From NCBI GenBank assembly GCA_036825615.1, contig DAISXY010000009.1, forward strand, positions 62,001 through 126,000: a stretch of DNA of 64,000 nucleotides, read 5' to 3'. The notes beneath the pieces are model-generated. The model made no database searches, was not told the origin of the DNA, and worked only from the letters and a program-made list of their open reading frames with translations. This DNA is from JAICXG01 sp036825615. Lineage in GTDB: Bacteria > Verrucomicrobiota > Verrucomicrobiia > Chthoniobacterales > UBA10450. A program made the position numbers and the translations under genes. Shown one piece after another: positions 43,459-52,091 of the stretch. Within the stretch, counting starts at the first letter, position 1. The number at the start of each line of letters is the position of its first letter.

Positions 43459-44228
43459 GTACTGAGGATGACTACCTCGAGGCCGGCCGGGGCTGCCCAG
43501 GCGTCAGCGCCGCAACACTCGGGCCAGCGGCCACGCGGTCTGTAGCCTAACGGCTGGAGCAGAGACCGGCTGCCTTCCCACTCCGGTTGGCTATGAACGC
43601 TCAACACAATAACCGGTAGCGCCCGCTCGATAGTGCTCGCGGCACCGGCCAGGGCCTTCGCGCCGTGTCCTTCAACATCGACTTTAACAAACGCCGGAGA
43701 CTTCACCTCACCAGCTTCGACGAGCGTGTCCAACCGCACGCATTGAACAGATAACAGCTCGGATTCAGGCGAAACAACTTCGTCTTCATATTTCGCGTGA
43801 GTGACAGTCGATCCGAGCCCGGCGGCAACAATCATTTTCAATCGGCCATCCGTATTCGATGCGGCCAGGTTAAACAGCCTTACGTTGTCGAGCTTGTTCA
43901 TGCGGGCGTGGCGCTGGAGACGCATGAAGGCAACCGGGTCCGGTTCGAACGCGCAAACCTGGCCATGGGGACCGACTTCAAGAGCGAGACCTATCGTGTG
44001 GATCCCAAAGTGCGCGCCAAGATCCCAGCAAACCGCACCCTTTGTCTGTCGCAACAATCGAAGGGCCCTTTCAATCTCCGGCTCACCCCCACACCTCCAG
44101 TTCGATGAAAACGGAAACGCAGTCCACCACGCCCCTTTGGCCAAGCCCGCACGGACGCGCACCGGACAGAACTGCAAGCCAGTTTCGGTCATCACGCCAT
44201 TGAGAAGCCGCTGAGTTAACTGGCCCAT
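43455..44228 (-). CDS. FkbM-family methyltransferase
   Basis: 257 residues. SAM site VCWDLGAHFGIHTIGLALEV (about 65-84) and VCAFEPDPVAFMRLQRHARMN, then FVKVDVEGHGAKALAGA (about 179-195), the FkbM signature. FkbM proteins O-methylate sugars in EPS, LPS and glycosylated natural products. The gene ends by overlapping the next GTG (GTGA). Confidence 0.9.
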   Translation of the reverse strand: MGQLTQRLLNGVMTETGLQFCPVRVRAGLAKGAWWTAFPFSSNWRCGGEPEIERALRLLRQTKGAVCWDLGAHFGIHTIGLALEVGPHGQVCAFEPDPVAFMRLQRHARMNKLDNVRLFNLAASNTDGRLKMIVAAGLGSTVTHAKYEDEVVSPESELLSVQCVRLDTLVEAGEVKSPAFVKVDVEGHGAKALAGAASTIERALPVIVLSVHSQPEWEGSRSLLQPLGYRPRGRWPECCGADAWAAPAGLEVVILST

Positions 44229-44255
44229 CCCTTTTCTTGTCGATTGTTGCTCATG

Positions 44256-45545
44256 TCAGCATCTCCCGCCTGCAACAAGAGCGTGGTCAGGCGAAGCATT
44301 CGCAAATGCCTCATTCACGAGTTCCAGCAGTCTCCCTTCTTCCTCAGGATGATTCCAGTGCCATCTCCGTTGCGCGGCCTGCCAGGCCAAGCGTTTTGCC
44401 TGCATGAGACCCTCCGGGTTTGCCGCCCAATGGCGGAGGCCTTGAGCGAACATCTTAATGTCCCCCACTTTAAACACCAAGGCGGCAGAGCCGAGATCGC
44501 GGGCAAGGTCTCGCTGGCCGGCCGTATCAGTGAAAGCCACCGCCAATCCAGCCAACAGATAGGTGAACGGCTTATTGCATAGGCATACAGAGCGATTCAA
44601 AACATGCGCTTGTTCCAAGCAAAGGCCAATGTCGTAACCCCGACACAGGTCTACAACCGAGCGGCTCATATCCGGCTCCTCATGGCGAATGCGCAGATGC
44701 GGTGCCTGCGCACGCGCCAGCGTGAAAAGGTTATCCAGGTAACTCCCTTTCACCTTGCCACGCAACGTTAGTTCGGCGGCCACGTTGGCCAATCCCAAGG
44801 CCTTCACTGCGTCTTCGATCCCGCGGCCGCTCCCGATCGTCTGGCCCAACCAGACCAGACGTAGCTTCCCCCGTAGAACCCCGAAGTCGGGCTCAGTCCG
44901 CGGCAACGAAAAGACATTGTGTATTGGCGCAACCTTTATACCGTATGTAGCGCCGTAGAGTTCGGCCATTGCGGCGCTACCACACGTTAGAAACCGGGCG
45001 CCGGTTAAGACCCGCCTCTCGATCTCTGCGATGATCGTGTGTGAAAGTTCAGCCTCAGCTGATGGATCCTGTTCCGCGCTGTGAAAGTCCTCAAGATCAA
45101 TCGCGTAGGGAGAACGCCTTTTCTTCGCGATCTCGGCTACGACAGCGATACCGCCCGATGTTCCTCCATAATACAGGTCAGCCTTAGCCGCCACGCCGAG
45201 TCGCACCAGTTCGACGAAAGGACGCGTAAAGGCCATCCCCAGTGTCGGGAGAGACGATCGGTCGAGGCCGCATAAGAACACTTGGCGACGTCTTAACCGA
45301 TATCGAATCCCCGTCGCGTAATAGCTGAAAGGATGTTCTTCGCGATCAAAATGTGCAACAGACGAGCTGCGCTCAAAGGACTTCAGGAATGATGTGTCGC
45401 CCGCAACCAGCCATCGAGCATGACTTGAACAGACGATGCTAACTCTGTAGCCGGCATTCCGAAATGCCTCGGCTGCCTTCATCATCCGCGGGCAACTGGT
45501 AATGTGGCCCGCCGACACGACGCAAATGTGCGGGGCTCTCCTCAC
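44256..45545 (-). CDS. GT4-like glycosyltransferase
   Basis: 429 residues, GTG start. ICVVSAGHITSCPRMMKAAEA and, in the donor domain, RLVWLGQTIGSGRGIEDAVKA. The C-terminal site reads RSVCLCNKPFTYLLAGLAVAF, so the canonical E-x7-E is not present, as in several remote GT4 groups. 27 nt upstream of FkbM. Acceptor and donor unknown; EPS locus. Confidence 0.82.
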   Translation of the reverse strand: MRRAPHICVVSAGHITSCPRMMKAAEAFRNAGYRVSIVCSSHARWLVAGDTSFLKSFERSSSVAHFDREEHPFSYYATGIRYRLRRRQVFLCGLDRSSLPTLGMAFTRPFVELVRLGVAAKADLYYGGTSGGIAVVAEIAKKRRSPYAIDLEDFHSAEQDPSAEAELSHTIIAEIERRVLTGARFLTCGSAAMAELYGATYGIKVAPIHNVFSLPRTEPDFGVLRGKLRLVWLGQTIGSGRGIEDAVKALGLANVAAELTLRGKVKGSYLDNLFTLARAQAPHLRIRHEEPDMSRSVVDLCRGYDIGLCLEQAHVLNRSVCLCNKPFTYLLAGLAVAFTDTAGQRDLARDLGSAALVFKVGDIKMFAQGLRHWAANPEGLMQAKRLAWQAAQRRWHWNHPEEEGRLLELVNEAFANASPDHALVAGGRC

Positions 45546-45636
45546 TGACGTCTTTACGTCCTATGCATGCGGCAAATCCGACTGTCGTTGTCGCGCTGAG
45601 AATGCCGCAAAGGCCAGCCTGAACCGGATCGCTAAA

Positions 45637-46512
45637 TCAGTTCAGGCGTCGCAGCCAAACTGCGCTTGCCCGCTGTCTCTCCAGCTGAACAAAGTGCCGC
45701 CCAAAGCTGTTTGTTGTTCGCTGCAAATAGTGACCTGGCCAAAGCACCTCGAAGTCTTTCGAGCCTTGGAGAACGGCTTGCAGGAGATATTGTTCATTCC
45801 AACTCCAGCGATTCTCAACCATCCATTCCGAAGGGTATTCGTAGGGCAGAAAGATATCGTGCAGGTGAACCAAGACACCCGGACAGAGACGAGGCAGCAG
45901 ATCTAGAAGAAGGCATAAGACATCGTTTCCAATTTCCACACTGTGGCTGGAGTCAATAAACAAGATGTCGTTGGTCACCAAAGTCTCGATGCATGTGAAA
46001 TCGGTTAAATCTTCGACGCAACTCTGAATTATTTCGTCGGCCCATTCCGTCACGTTACGGCGCGGGTTCGGATCGATCGATACCAACGTTGTGGCGAGCC
46101 CGGCATCGCGGATGGCGAGTTTGAAGAGTTGCGTGCTATGACCCGAACCCACTTCGACGACCCGCTGCGGGCGATACAGCCTGACCACTGCATACAGAAC
46201 CTCGGCGTCGGGCGTGGTGTAATAAGCGTTGTCGAGCTTGAAAGCGTTTGCGTCTGAACCGCCTGTGAGCGCTGCAAATCGCGCCTCGTCGCGCTTCACT
46301 TGCTCCAAGATGGGCCAGGGGTCGCATTCGCTGAATTGGCGGAGAAGCGGAAAAATCGGCTTTTCGAAATGCCCTCGATTAACCAGCTTGTTCAGCCGGT
46401 CTCCTTCTGCCCGCTCTGCCGTAAGCGTTTCAAGGCGCAAGTTGCCCAAACCGAGCAGCCGGTTTGCAAAAACTCTTACACCAGTAGAAAAGGCCATGGC
46501 AAGATAACCCAC
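45637..46512 (-). CDS. SAM-dependent methyltransferase (Methyltransf_24 type)
   Basis: 291 residues (a second ATG five codons in at 46497 is possible). SAM site VVEVGSGHSTQLFKLAIRDA (about 117-136), TTLVSIDPNPRRNV and ILFIDSSHSVEIGNDVLCLL (about 176-195). VLVHLHDIFLPYEYPSEW follows. Proteins of this type methylate or modify sugars in EPS clusters. 91 nt separate it from the GT downstream; 19 nt from the flippase stop upstream. Confidence 0.85.
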   Translation of the reverse strand: MGYLAMAFSTGVRVFANRLLGLGNLRLETLTAERAEGDRLNKLVNRGHFEKPIFPLLRQFSECDPWPILEQVKRDEARFAALTGGSDANAFKLDNAYYTTPDAEVLYAVVRLYRPQRVVEVGSGHSTQLFKLAIRDAGLATTLVSIDPNPRRNVTEWADEIIQSCVEDLTDFTCIETLVTNDILFIDSSHSVEIGNDVLCLLLDLLPRLCPGVLVHLHDIFLPYEYPSEWMVENRWSWNEQYLLQAVLQGSKDFEVLWPGHYLQRTTNSFGRHFVQLERQRASAVWLRRLN

Positions 46513-46531
46513 TAGGAATGGGCGGCATGCA

Positions 46532-48079
46532 TTAACGGGCTTGAAGAAGAAGCAGTCTTAGCAGTATCGCGCCAGCGGGTAACCGCAAAAGGATTTCACG
46601 AAGAAACCCCGGGAAGAACAATCGATGGATAAAGAGAAGAACAACAGAGAACACCACAGCCCGAATGGAGAGAGCCGGGAGGATGCCCAGAGGCGGAAGA
46701 AGCGAGTTTGACCAGGTGAGCGACACGGCCGCGGCGGTTGAAGCGATTATTGACGGCAAAACGCCTTTCACGATCCACCGGTTCTCCAGTAATCCCGACG
46801 TAAGCCGGGCCACGATGCACGCGGCGGCAAGCTGACCTAAAGCAAGTGTCCAGGCATAGGATTGGGAGCTTCGATCCTTTATCGCAAGCACCATCGCCGG
46901 CAAGACCGCCAGAGCAGCGATAAGGTTGGATGAGAAGGCGAGTCGGAGGCGGTTCTTAGCCTGTAATACGGCCGCGAGCAGGACTGTGGTCGACGCCGCC
47001 CAAGCGAACAGCGTACTGGGAAATATCAGCGGATCCGCGGCGACCCATTTGTTGCCATAGAGCAATCGTGAAAGCATCGGTCCATTCATTGCGACAAATG
47101 CGGCGGCGGGAATGGAGACAAAAAGCGGACCGGTTACGAACAGTGTAGCGTGACGTGAAAACTGTTGAGGTTTTCCCGAGCTTCGCGGCAAGAGTGGGTA
47201 AACCGTATCGACAATGATTGACGAGATCCGGCCGCCGGTGGTGGAGAACAAAACCTGTGCCCGGCCCAGAAGTCCAAGAGCCGAGAATCCGATGGTTGCC
47301 GGCAAGACAGCTGCCTCTAATATCCCGCGCGCCGCCGTCAGGCCGGCTGAGCCCGACACCTGGCTGCCGAACCTGAGTTGCGTGCCATAGCTCTTCCAAT
47401 CCGGCCAATGCCACCAGCCTTGCGGGAGACGCCACTTACAAACCAGAAAAAGATACAGAGCCAGCGGAAGGCCGTGCAGGACATTGTAGCCAATGATGAG
47501 GGCGAACGCTCCGGCACCCAACAGTGCCAGGGAGATGCTGCTAACGACCGTTACACCAGCGCAGGCCGCTTGGACCAGGCGAAGATCGCGGTAGTTTAAG
47601 TCGCGCCGAAGCCGCGTCAGCCCCATCAGGTTGGCGAGATCGATCGGGAATCCTAGCGAAGCGACGTGGAGCAGCGGAGCCATCAGACGATAAGGAGCCA
47701 TGAACCAACACGCTGCCGCGACCACATTACATGCAATGAAGAGAGCGACTTGAATGTAAAGGCCCGCGTTCCAATGGGCAGCCCAGTCGGGCTCCTCGCC
47801 CTCGCGAAGCTGGACGGCTTGTGCAATGAAGTTTCCGCAGCTGAAACAGTTGACGAGCCCTGTAACTCCATTGACTGCCGCAACGAGGCCGTAAGCGGCC
47901 GGGGTTAGCAACCGGACCAAGATGATCATTGAAACGAAATTGGCGATTAACAGAAATCCCTGGAGCAGGCTGGTCCACGCAAGACCTTGAATGACTATCT
48001 TGTGTCGAGTAGGACTCGGTAGAGCGCTTGAGGGAAGCGGGGGGGGTTCGGTGGAGATCGGAAGTTGACGCGTGTCCAT
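46532..48079 (-). CDS. Wzx-type oligosaccharide flippase
   Basis: 515 residues from the ATG at 48079; the frame is open to 48106 but there it overlaps the permease stub. About twelve to fourteen hydrophobic helices, e.g. LLQGFLLIANFVSMIILVRL and ALFIACNVVAAACWFM. RLLTPAAYGLVAAVNGVTGLV and AAHWNAGLYIQ match the MATE/MVF polysaccharide flippase group (RfbX/MurJ-like). Moves the lipid-linked unit across the membrane before polymerisation. It starts 18 nt after the truncated Wzm stub, suggesting replacement of an ABC export system. Confidence 0.88.
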   Translation of the reverse strand: MDTRQLPISTEPPPLPSSALPSPTRHKIVIQGLAWTSLLQGFLLIANFVSMIILVRLLTPAAYGLVAAVNGVTGLVNCFSCGNFIAQAVQLREGEEPDWAAHWNAGLYIQVALFIACNVVAAACWFMAPYRLMAPLLHVASLGFPIDLANLMGLTRLRRDLNYRDLRLVQAACAGVTVVSSISLALLGAGAFALIIGYNVLHGLPLALYLFLVCKWRLPQGWWHWPDWKSYGTQLRFGSQVSGSAGLTAARGILEAAVLPATIGFSALGLLGRAQVLFSTTGGRISSIIVDTVYPLLPRSSGKPQQFSRHATLFVTGPLFVSIPAAAFVAMNGPMLSRLLYGNKWVAADPLIFPSTLFAWAASTTVLLAAVLQAKNRLRLAFSSNLIAALAVLPAMVLAIKDRSSQSYAWTLALGQLAAACIVARLTSGLLENRWIVKGVLPSIIASTAAAVSLTWSNSLLPPLGILPALSIRAVVFSVVLLFIHRLFFPGFLREILLRLPAGAILLRLLLLQAR

Positions 48080-48096
48080 CAGGGCGACTGCTATGG

Positions 48097-48258
48097 TCAA
48101 GCCCACGCGACACCGATCGCCGTTTGCTTATAACGGACGAGGATGTCGCGCCAGGCGAGGAAATAGAATAGCTCCCGATAACGCCAGAGGTCGCGCCAGT
48201 ACTGCTGCTCAATCCGGCCGGTTTCGATGACGATCTCTTGCTGGATTGCGGCGGACAT
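48097..48258 (-). pseudogene. Truncated ABC-2 permease (Wzm/TagG-like) stub
   Basis: The N-terminal cytosolic part of an ABC-2 polysaccharide exporter permease: QQYWRDLWRYRELFYFLAWR, then DILVRYKQTAIGVAWA and a TGA. Intact homologues continue with six membrane helices (normally about 260 residues); here only about 53 residues remain, ended directly after the conserved VAWA, before the first helix. No Wzt ATPase gene is in the window. It lies 8 nt after the carbamoyltransferase stop. Confidence 0.85.
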
Positions 48259-48265
48259 CGAAGTG

Positions 48266-50248
48266 CTAAAGGATCCCACTTACCGCTGAACTGATTTGAG
48301 CGCTGCGGTTTGTTTGTATGAATTCTGATGGTTCCTGCGCTCTTTCCATGTAGAAATTTCCCATTACCAACACATCCATTTGCGTCCGAAGGAAGCAGGC
48401 GAGTGCTTCCTCGGGTCGGCAGACAACCGGCTCGTTTTCGTTGAAGGAAGTATTCAAAAGAATAGGGACAGAAGTAAGAACGCAGAAGGATGAAATGAGT
48501 TGGTGGTAGAGTGGATTGATCTCGCGGTGGACGGTCTGGAGCCGGCCGGAGCCGTCGACGTGGCAGACAGCCGGGAGCTGAGAGCGTTTCTCTTCGCGGA
48601 TCTGGAAGACTTCCATCATGTAGGGGACGTCGTCGTCCTGCTCGAACCAGTCGGCGACGCATTCGCGCAGAATGGAAGGCGCGAACGGGCGGAAGCTTTC
48701 GCGTCGTTTGATCTTGGCGTTCAGGATATCTTTCATGTCGGCCCGGCGCGGGTCGCACAGGATGGAGCGATTACCGAGGGCGCGCGGGCCCCATTCCATC
48801 CGGCCCTGGAACCAGCCTACGACCTTTCCGTCGGCAATGGCTTGCGCGGTCCGCCGGCAAAGCGTGCTGTCATCCAGTAGCTCGGAAACCTGGCATTCTC
48901 CTTTCCTGATTTCCTCCTTTCCTGATTCCAAGATCTTCCATATTTCCTGACCGGAGAACTGTGGACCGAGATAGGGAGGGAAAGGACAAGGATGAAGGGT
49001 GAAGGATGAAGGATGAAGTGAACCGCCGAGCGCGGAAAACGAGGAGCTTGGAGGAGGGGCGGAATGGGGATTGCGAAATGCGGACCGGTGATCTTCTACC
49101 TTCGAACTGCCATCTTCGGGCGTGCAACGGCTCGTCCTGATGGAATCTCTTGGAGGTTGGATCGTGCCGCCGAGTTTCGCCGCGACGATGGCGGCGGCGC
49201 CGATCGCACCGCCGGCGTCACCGGCCGCGGCCGGGAGATACATTCTCTTGAAAGGCGTTTGAAGATAGACCTTGCCGTTGGCGACCGAGTTCATCGCGCA
49301 GCCGCCGGAGAGCGCGAGGCTGTCGCAGGGATAGCGACTGTGCAGAGCGCGAAGCAGGGCGAAGAATGCTTCTTCGTAAACGAGCTGGGCGGAACGAGCG
49401 ATGTCCTTGTGCTTCTGCTCAAGCGCTTCGCCTTTTGAGCGGGCTACACCGAGCAGGGACGTGAAAGCTTGCGTGTAAAGAACGCCTACCTCCGGTGCAC
49501 AATCTTTCCAACTGTAGGAGACATTTTCGGTATGGTGCCGAAAGTAAGCAAGGTTAAGGCGAAAAGTGCCGTCGCCTTTTACACGAACCAGTTCGCGCAT
49601 TTCGTCGAGATAGTTCGGCTCGCCGTAGGGGGCCAGGCCCATGACTTTGTATTCGTCGCCGTAATGCGGGAACCCGATGAATTGGGTGACGGCGGAATAA
49701 AAGATGCCTAACGAGTGTGGGAAGTAGACGCGCTGGTCGATCCGGATTTGGCCTGCTCCACCCCAGCCCATGGCAGTGCTGGCGAAGTCACCGAAACCGT
49801 CGACGGAGAGACAGGCCGCCTCTTCGAAGCCGGAGAGCAGAACAGCCGAGGCCAGGTGCGCGAGGTGGTGCTCGACGTGGTGGACTTGCGCCTTGAGTTG
49901 CACGCCATAGGTCTGCTCCAGGACCTCGGCAATCGAAGAGGCGCTGCGCATGTTTTGGATCTTCTGCCACATCAGGCGTGGATCCGGCAGATGAGTGAGG
50001 ACAAAGCCGAGCCGGCGCCAGTTGTTCGCGCCGGGTTTACGATTGATCGCAATGTGATCGACATCGCCTAACGACGCGCCGGCTTCACGCAGGCAGTAAT
50101 CAATCGCCTGTGTGGGAAGCCCGGCCCAGTGTTTAATCCGGCGGAAACGTTCTTCTTCCGCCGCGGCGACGAGGCAGCCATCCTTTATCACACACGCGGC
50201 GGAGTCGGCGTGGTAGGCGTTAAGGCCCAGGATCAGCATCTCAGACAA
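48266..50248 (-). CDS. Carbamoyltransferase (NodU/TobZ family) with low-complexity insertion
   Basis: 660 residues. ILGLNAYHADSAACVIKDGC (about 5-24) opens the ASKHA-like domain; HHVEHHLAHLASAV (about 122-135) carries the metal-binding His cluster; LALSGGCAMNSVANGK (about 310-325) and the C-terminal domain WGPRALGNRSILCDPRRADM and LNTSFNENEPVVC are diagnostic. Uses carbamoyl phosphate to carbamoylate a hydroxyl, here presumably on an EPS sugar. Between about residues 385 and 430 is a foreign segment (TPEDGSSKVEDHRSAF..., SSFSALGGSLHPSSF, LHPCPFPP) encoded by a purine/pyrimidine repeat (48890-49020); YLGPQFSGQEIW then resumes the family. First gene of the EPS locus. Confidence 0.92.
   Translation of the reverse strand: MSEMLILGLNAYHADSAACVIKDGCLVAAAEEERFRRIKHWAGLPTQAIDYCLREAGASLGDVDHIAINRKPGANNWRRLGFVLTHLPDPRLMWQKIQNMRSASSIAEVLEQTYGVQLKAQVHHVEHHLAHLASAVLLSGFEEAACLSVDGFGDFASTAMGWGGAGQIRIDQRVYFPHSLGIFYSAVTQFIGFPHYGDEYKVMGLAPYGEPNYLDEMRELVRVKGDGTFRLNLAYFRHHTENVSYSWKDCAPEVGVLYTQAFTSLLGVARSKGEALEQKHKDIARSAQLVYEEAFFALLRALHSRYPCDSLALSGGCAMNSVANGKVYLQTPFKRMYLPAAAGDAGGAIGAAAIVAAKLGGTIQPPRDSIRTSRCTPEDGSSKVEDHRSAFRNPHSAPPPSSSFSALGGSLHPSSFTLHPCPFPPYLGPQFSGQEIWKILESGKEEIRKGECQVSELLDDSTLCRRTAQAIADGKVVGWFQGRMEWGPRALGNRSILCDPRRADMKDILNAKIKRRESFRPFAPSILRECVADWFEQDDDVPYMMEVFQIREEKRSQLPAVCHVDGSGRLQTVHREINPLYHQLISSFCVLTSVPILLNTSFNENEPVVCRPEEALACFLRTQMDVLVMGNFYMERAQEPSEFIQTNRSAQISSAVSGIL
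48890..49019. repeat. Purine/pyrimidine tract inside the carbamoyltransferase
   Basis: The left part (about 48896-48955) is pyrimidine-rich: CTTTCCTGATTTCCTCCTTT-type. The right part (about 48966-49019) is purine-rich: GAAGGATGAAGGATGAAGTG-type. The two sides are partly complementary, so a long hairpin can form. The reading frame stays open across it. Confidence 0.8.
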
Positions 50249-50269
50249 AGTCGAATTAGAAAGGGCTAG

Positions 50270-50400
50270 GCTAAGGGAGAAAGAGGTCAGCCCCGGCGGC
50301 TGCCAGTTTCAAGTTGGAAGTTGAAGTCCAAAGTTGAAGGGGGAAGGAGAACAAAATTAGAAATTAGAAGGGCTAGAGGAGAAGGGGAGGAAAGCAGCGA
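50270..50400. repeat. Purine-rich low-complexity spacer
   Basis: Words such as AATTAGAAAGGGCTAGGCTA, AAGTTGGAAGTTGAAGTCCA and AAATTAGAAATTAGAAGGGC. No gene. A similar spacer lies at 50690-50770. Confidence 0.6.
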
Positions 50401-50406
50401 CACTGG

Positions 50407-50625
50407 CTATTGTGCTGCGTCGGTAAGGGCCGCGGTCATCGTTAGGAGAGGTACAATCGCGAAGCGTTCCCTGCCCTCTTCCTCGTAGTTAATCAGGAGC
50501 GAGCTTTTGCGGCGCGAAAAGCTGACAAAATCACGATGCGGGACATCAAAGATTCGACCCGAAGCCGTTTCGATGCGGAAAGGCTTGTTGGTTACGATCA
50601 GATCTTCAAGCAGGGAAGCATCCAT
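50407..50625 (-). CDS. Small conserved hypothetical protein
   Basis: 72 residues. MDASLLEDLIVTNKPFRIET, then SGRIFDVPHRDFVSFSRRKS and ERFAIVPLLTMTAAL. Small proteins with a GRxxxVPHxxF pattern are widespread in Planctomycetes and Verrucomicrobia, with no known role. Possibly upstream in the same transcription direction as the carbamoyltransferase. No signal or membrane segment. Confidence 0.65.
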   Translation of the reverse strand: MDASLLEDLIVTNKPFRIETASGRIFDVPHRDFVSFSRRKSSLLINYEEEGRERFAIVPLLTMTAALTDAAQ

Positions 50626-50737
50626 CGCCTAAAAGGCTATTTATGACCCCGGCTTGGAGTCAAGGAGGGAAGGCGGAAGACCCAGCCCCGCCGGTTTAAG
50701 TCCCAGGTTTAATTTGAAGTTGAAGGAACAACGGGAA

Positions 50738-51116
50738 TTAGAAATTCAAAAGGCCAAAAAAGAAAACGGGTAGCCTTTTAGGTTGGGGCCGATTGTGGTG
50801 GAGTTCGCGGGATTCCGCGCGCAGTTTGGCCAATGCTTCTCGCCTGCCGATCGACGAATCCAGCAGCAACTCGATCTAGTGCTGCGTTTCTGCTGCTTCT
50901 TTTTGGACGGTGCCGATCTTGTTCGCGAAAATCGGCGCCCGAGACGGCGCGATTCGTCTCCCGGTAGTTTGCGCCGATAGACGTGCCGGAGCGGAGCAAT
51001 TGCCGTCCTAAGACACCCGCGGTCATTCGCCGCGGCGGCGCGTCGATTGTTTTGATCACGGCCAAGGCGGACGCTTTGGTCTGGGCTTCCAATTCATTGG
51101 CAAGAGCGGATTTCAC
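50738..51116 (-). pseudogene. Broken four-helix-bundle (S23/IVS-type) gene
   Basis: The first half is intact: SGTSIGANYRETNRAVSGAD matches the intact paralogue at 56165 (AGTSIGANYREAHRARSKSE). After GADF the frame shifts by one base; the expected continuation NKIGTVQKEAAETQHW is found in the next frame, and the Trp codon (TGG) has become TAG. The shifted frame then reads IELLLDSSIGRREALAKLRA and ends in the purine tract near 50738. Two independent lesions show this is a decayed gene. Confidence 0.8.
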
Positions 51117-51649
51117 CTGGGTGTGTTTTCGACTTCAGCATTTCGCCTTTGGAGTTTGGCTTTCCTTGCGCCGGGTGAAGAAAAGCCTCCGCCCCTGGTG
51201 CGGCGCCCGGTTTTTGTGTCCGGGGCAGCATCGAATCCGGGAAATGTCGTTAGGTCGCGCCAATCCACGAAGCGCGCGCAAGGAGTCGCGGGAGCAGGCT
51301 ACATGCGAGAAGGGGGCCGAGAATTATGGAAATGGCCGGCGGCGTCAATCACATTTTCAGGCAAGCGCTGGAAAAGCTCCGCTGCGCTTGCGGGAACAAG
51401 CCGACGACACCACGGGACTACAGGACTACGGCAACTATGTTCGGTGGTCTGCGGTCGCGTGATCTTGTGGTCGCCATTGGGAAAGATTGGAGCCATGACG
51501 CCCTCGTCGCGTCAGCATCCCGAGGCCATTGCGACCTTCGGCGGCGCGAGGGCGCGCCGGCTCCATCAGGTTGGCTTGGCGGCCCCAAAAAATTGAAGCT
51601 TATGTTTTCTGCTGGCGAATAGCCAGCGCGGGAGTGTAGACCTCGCCGC
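51117..51649. other. Gene-poor stretch with palindromic repeat
   Basis: I see no credible coding region on either strand. A D-family palindrome (GGCGCGAGGGCGCGCCGGCT core) lies at 51540-51565. Possible remnant of the four-helix gene's upstream region. Confidence 0.5.
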
Positions 51650-51916
51650 ATGACCGATTCCCAGATTATCGGTGAAATCGCGGCGCAACATGCGCTGCTT
51701 CTCGAATTGGTGAACCAGCAACGCCGGACGCGAGCCGCGGTAAGCGCGCTTGCCGAGTTGGTGATCTCGCAAACCGTTGGGGCGGCCAAGGTCGATCTGC
51801 AACAGGCTTTCGAGGATCGCTGCGCGGAGATTCACAAACAGCTGGCGAAGGAGTCGACCGAAAACCTGAGTCGGCTTTCCCGCGAAGTGGCGGCGCAATT
51901 GCGCCGAGGCACATAG
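51650..51916 (+). CDS. Small hypothetical coiled-coil protein
   Basis: 88 residues, MTDSQIIGEIAAQHALLLEL, then a heptad-like region through QLAKESTENLSRLSREVAAQ. Amphipathic helices throughout, no hydrophobic segment. The sequence has a plausible start but no recognised family, and codon use is like the neighbours. It sits in a repeat-rich area, so a non-genic origin is possible. Confidence 0.45.
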   Translation: MTDSQIIGEIAAQHALLLELVNQQRRTRAAVSALAELVISQTVGAAKVDLQQAFEDRCAEIHKQLAKESTENLSRLSREVAAQLRRGT

Positions 51917-52003
51917 GACCAAGTCGGTGACACGGGCGGGCCATGAAATGCAGAAGTCGGAAGTTTGAGAAGATGGTCAACCGAATTCCTGCCCCAAGCG
52001 AAG

Positions 52004-52029
52004 GGCGGCGCGAGGGCGCGCCGGCTCCA
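52004..52029. repeat. Palindromic repeat family D, copy 3
   Basis: GGCGGCGCGAGGGCGCGCCG followed by GCTCCA, identical to 51540-51565 and the reverse complement of part of 30318-30345. Confidence 0.75.
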
Positions 52030-52091
52030 ATTTCAGTTTTTGTCTTCCTGGATTCCTAGGCTTCCACTTCAGCCTTCTTCCTTCTTCCTTT

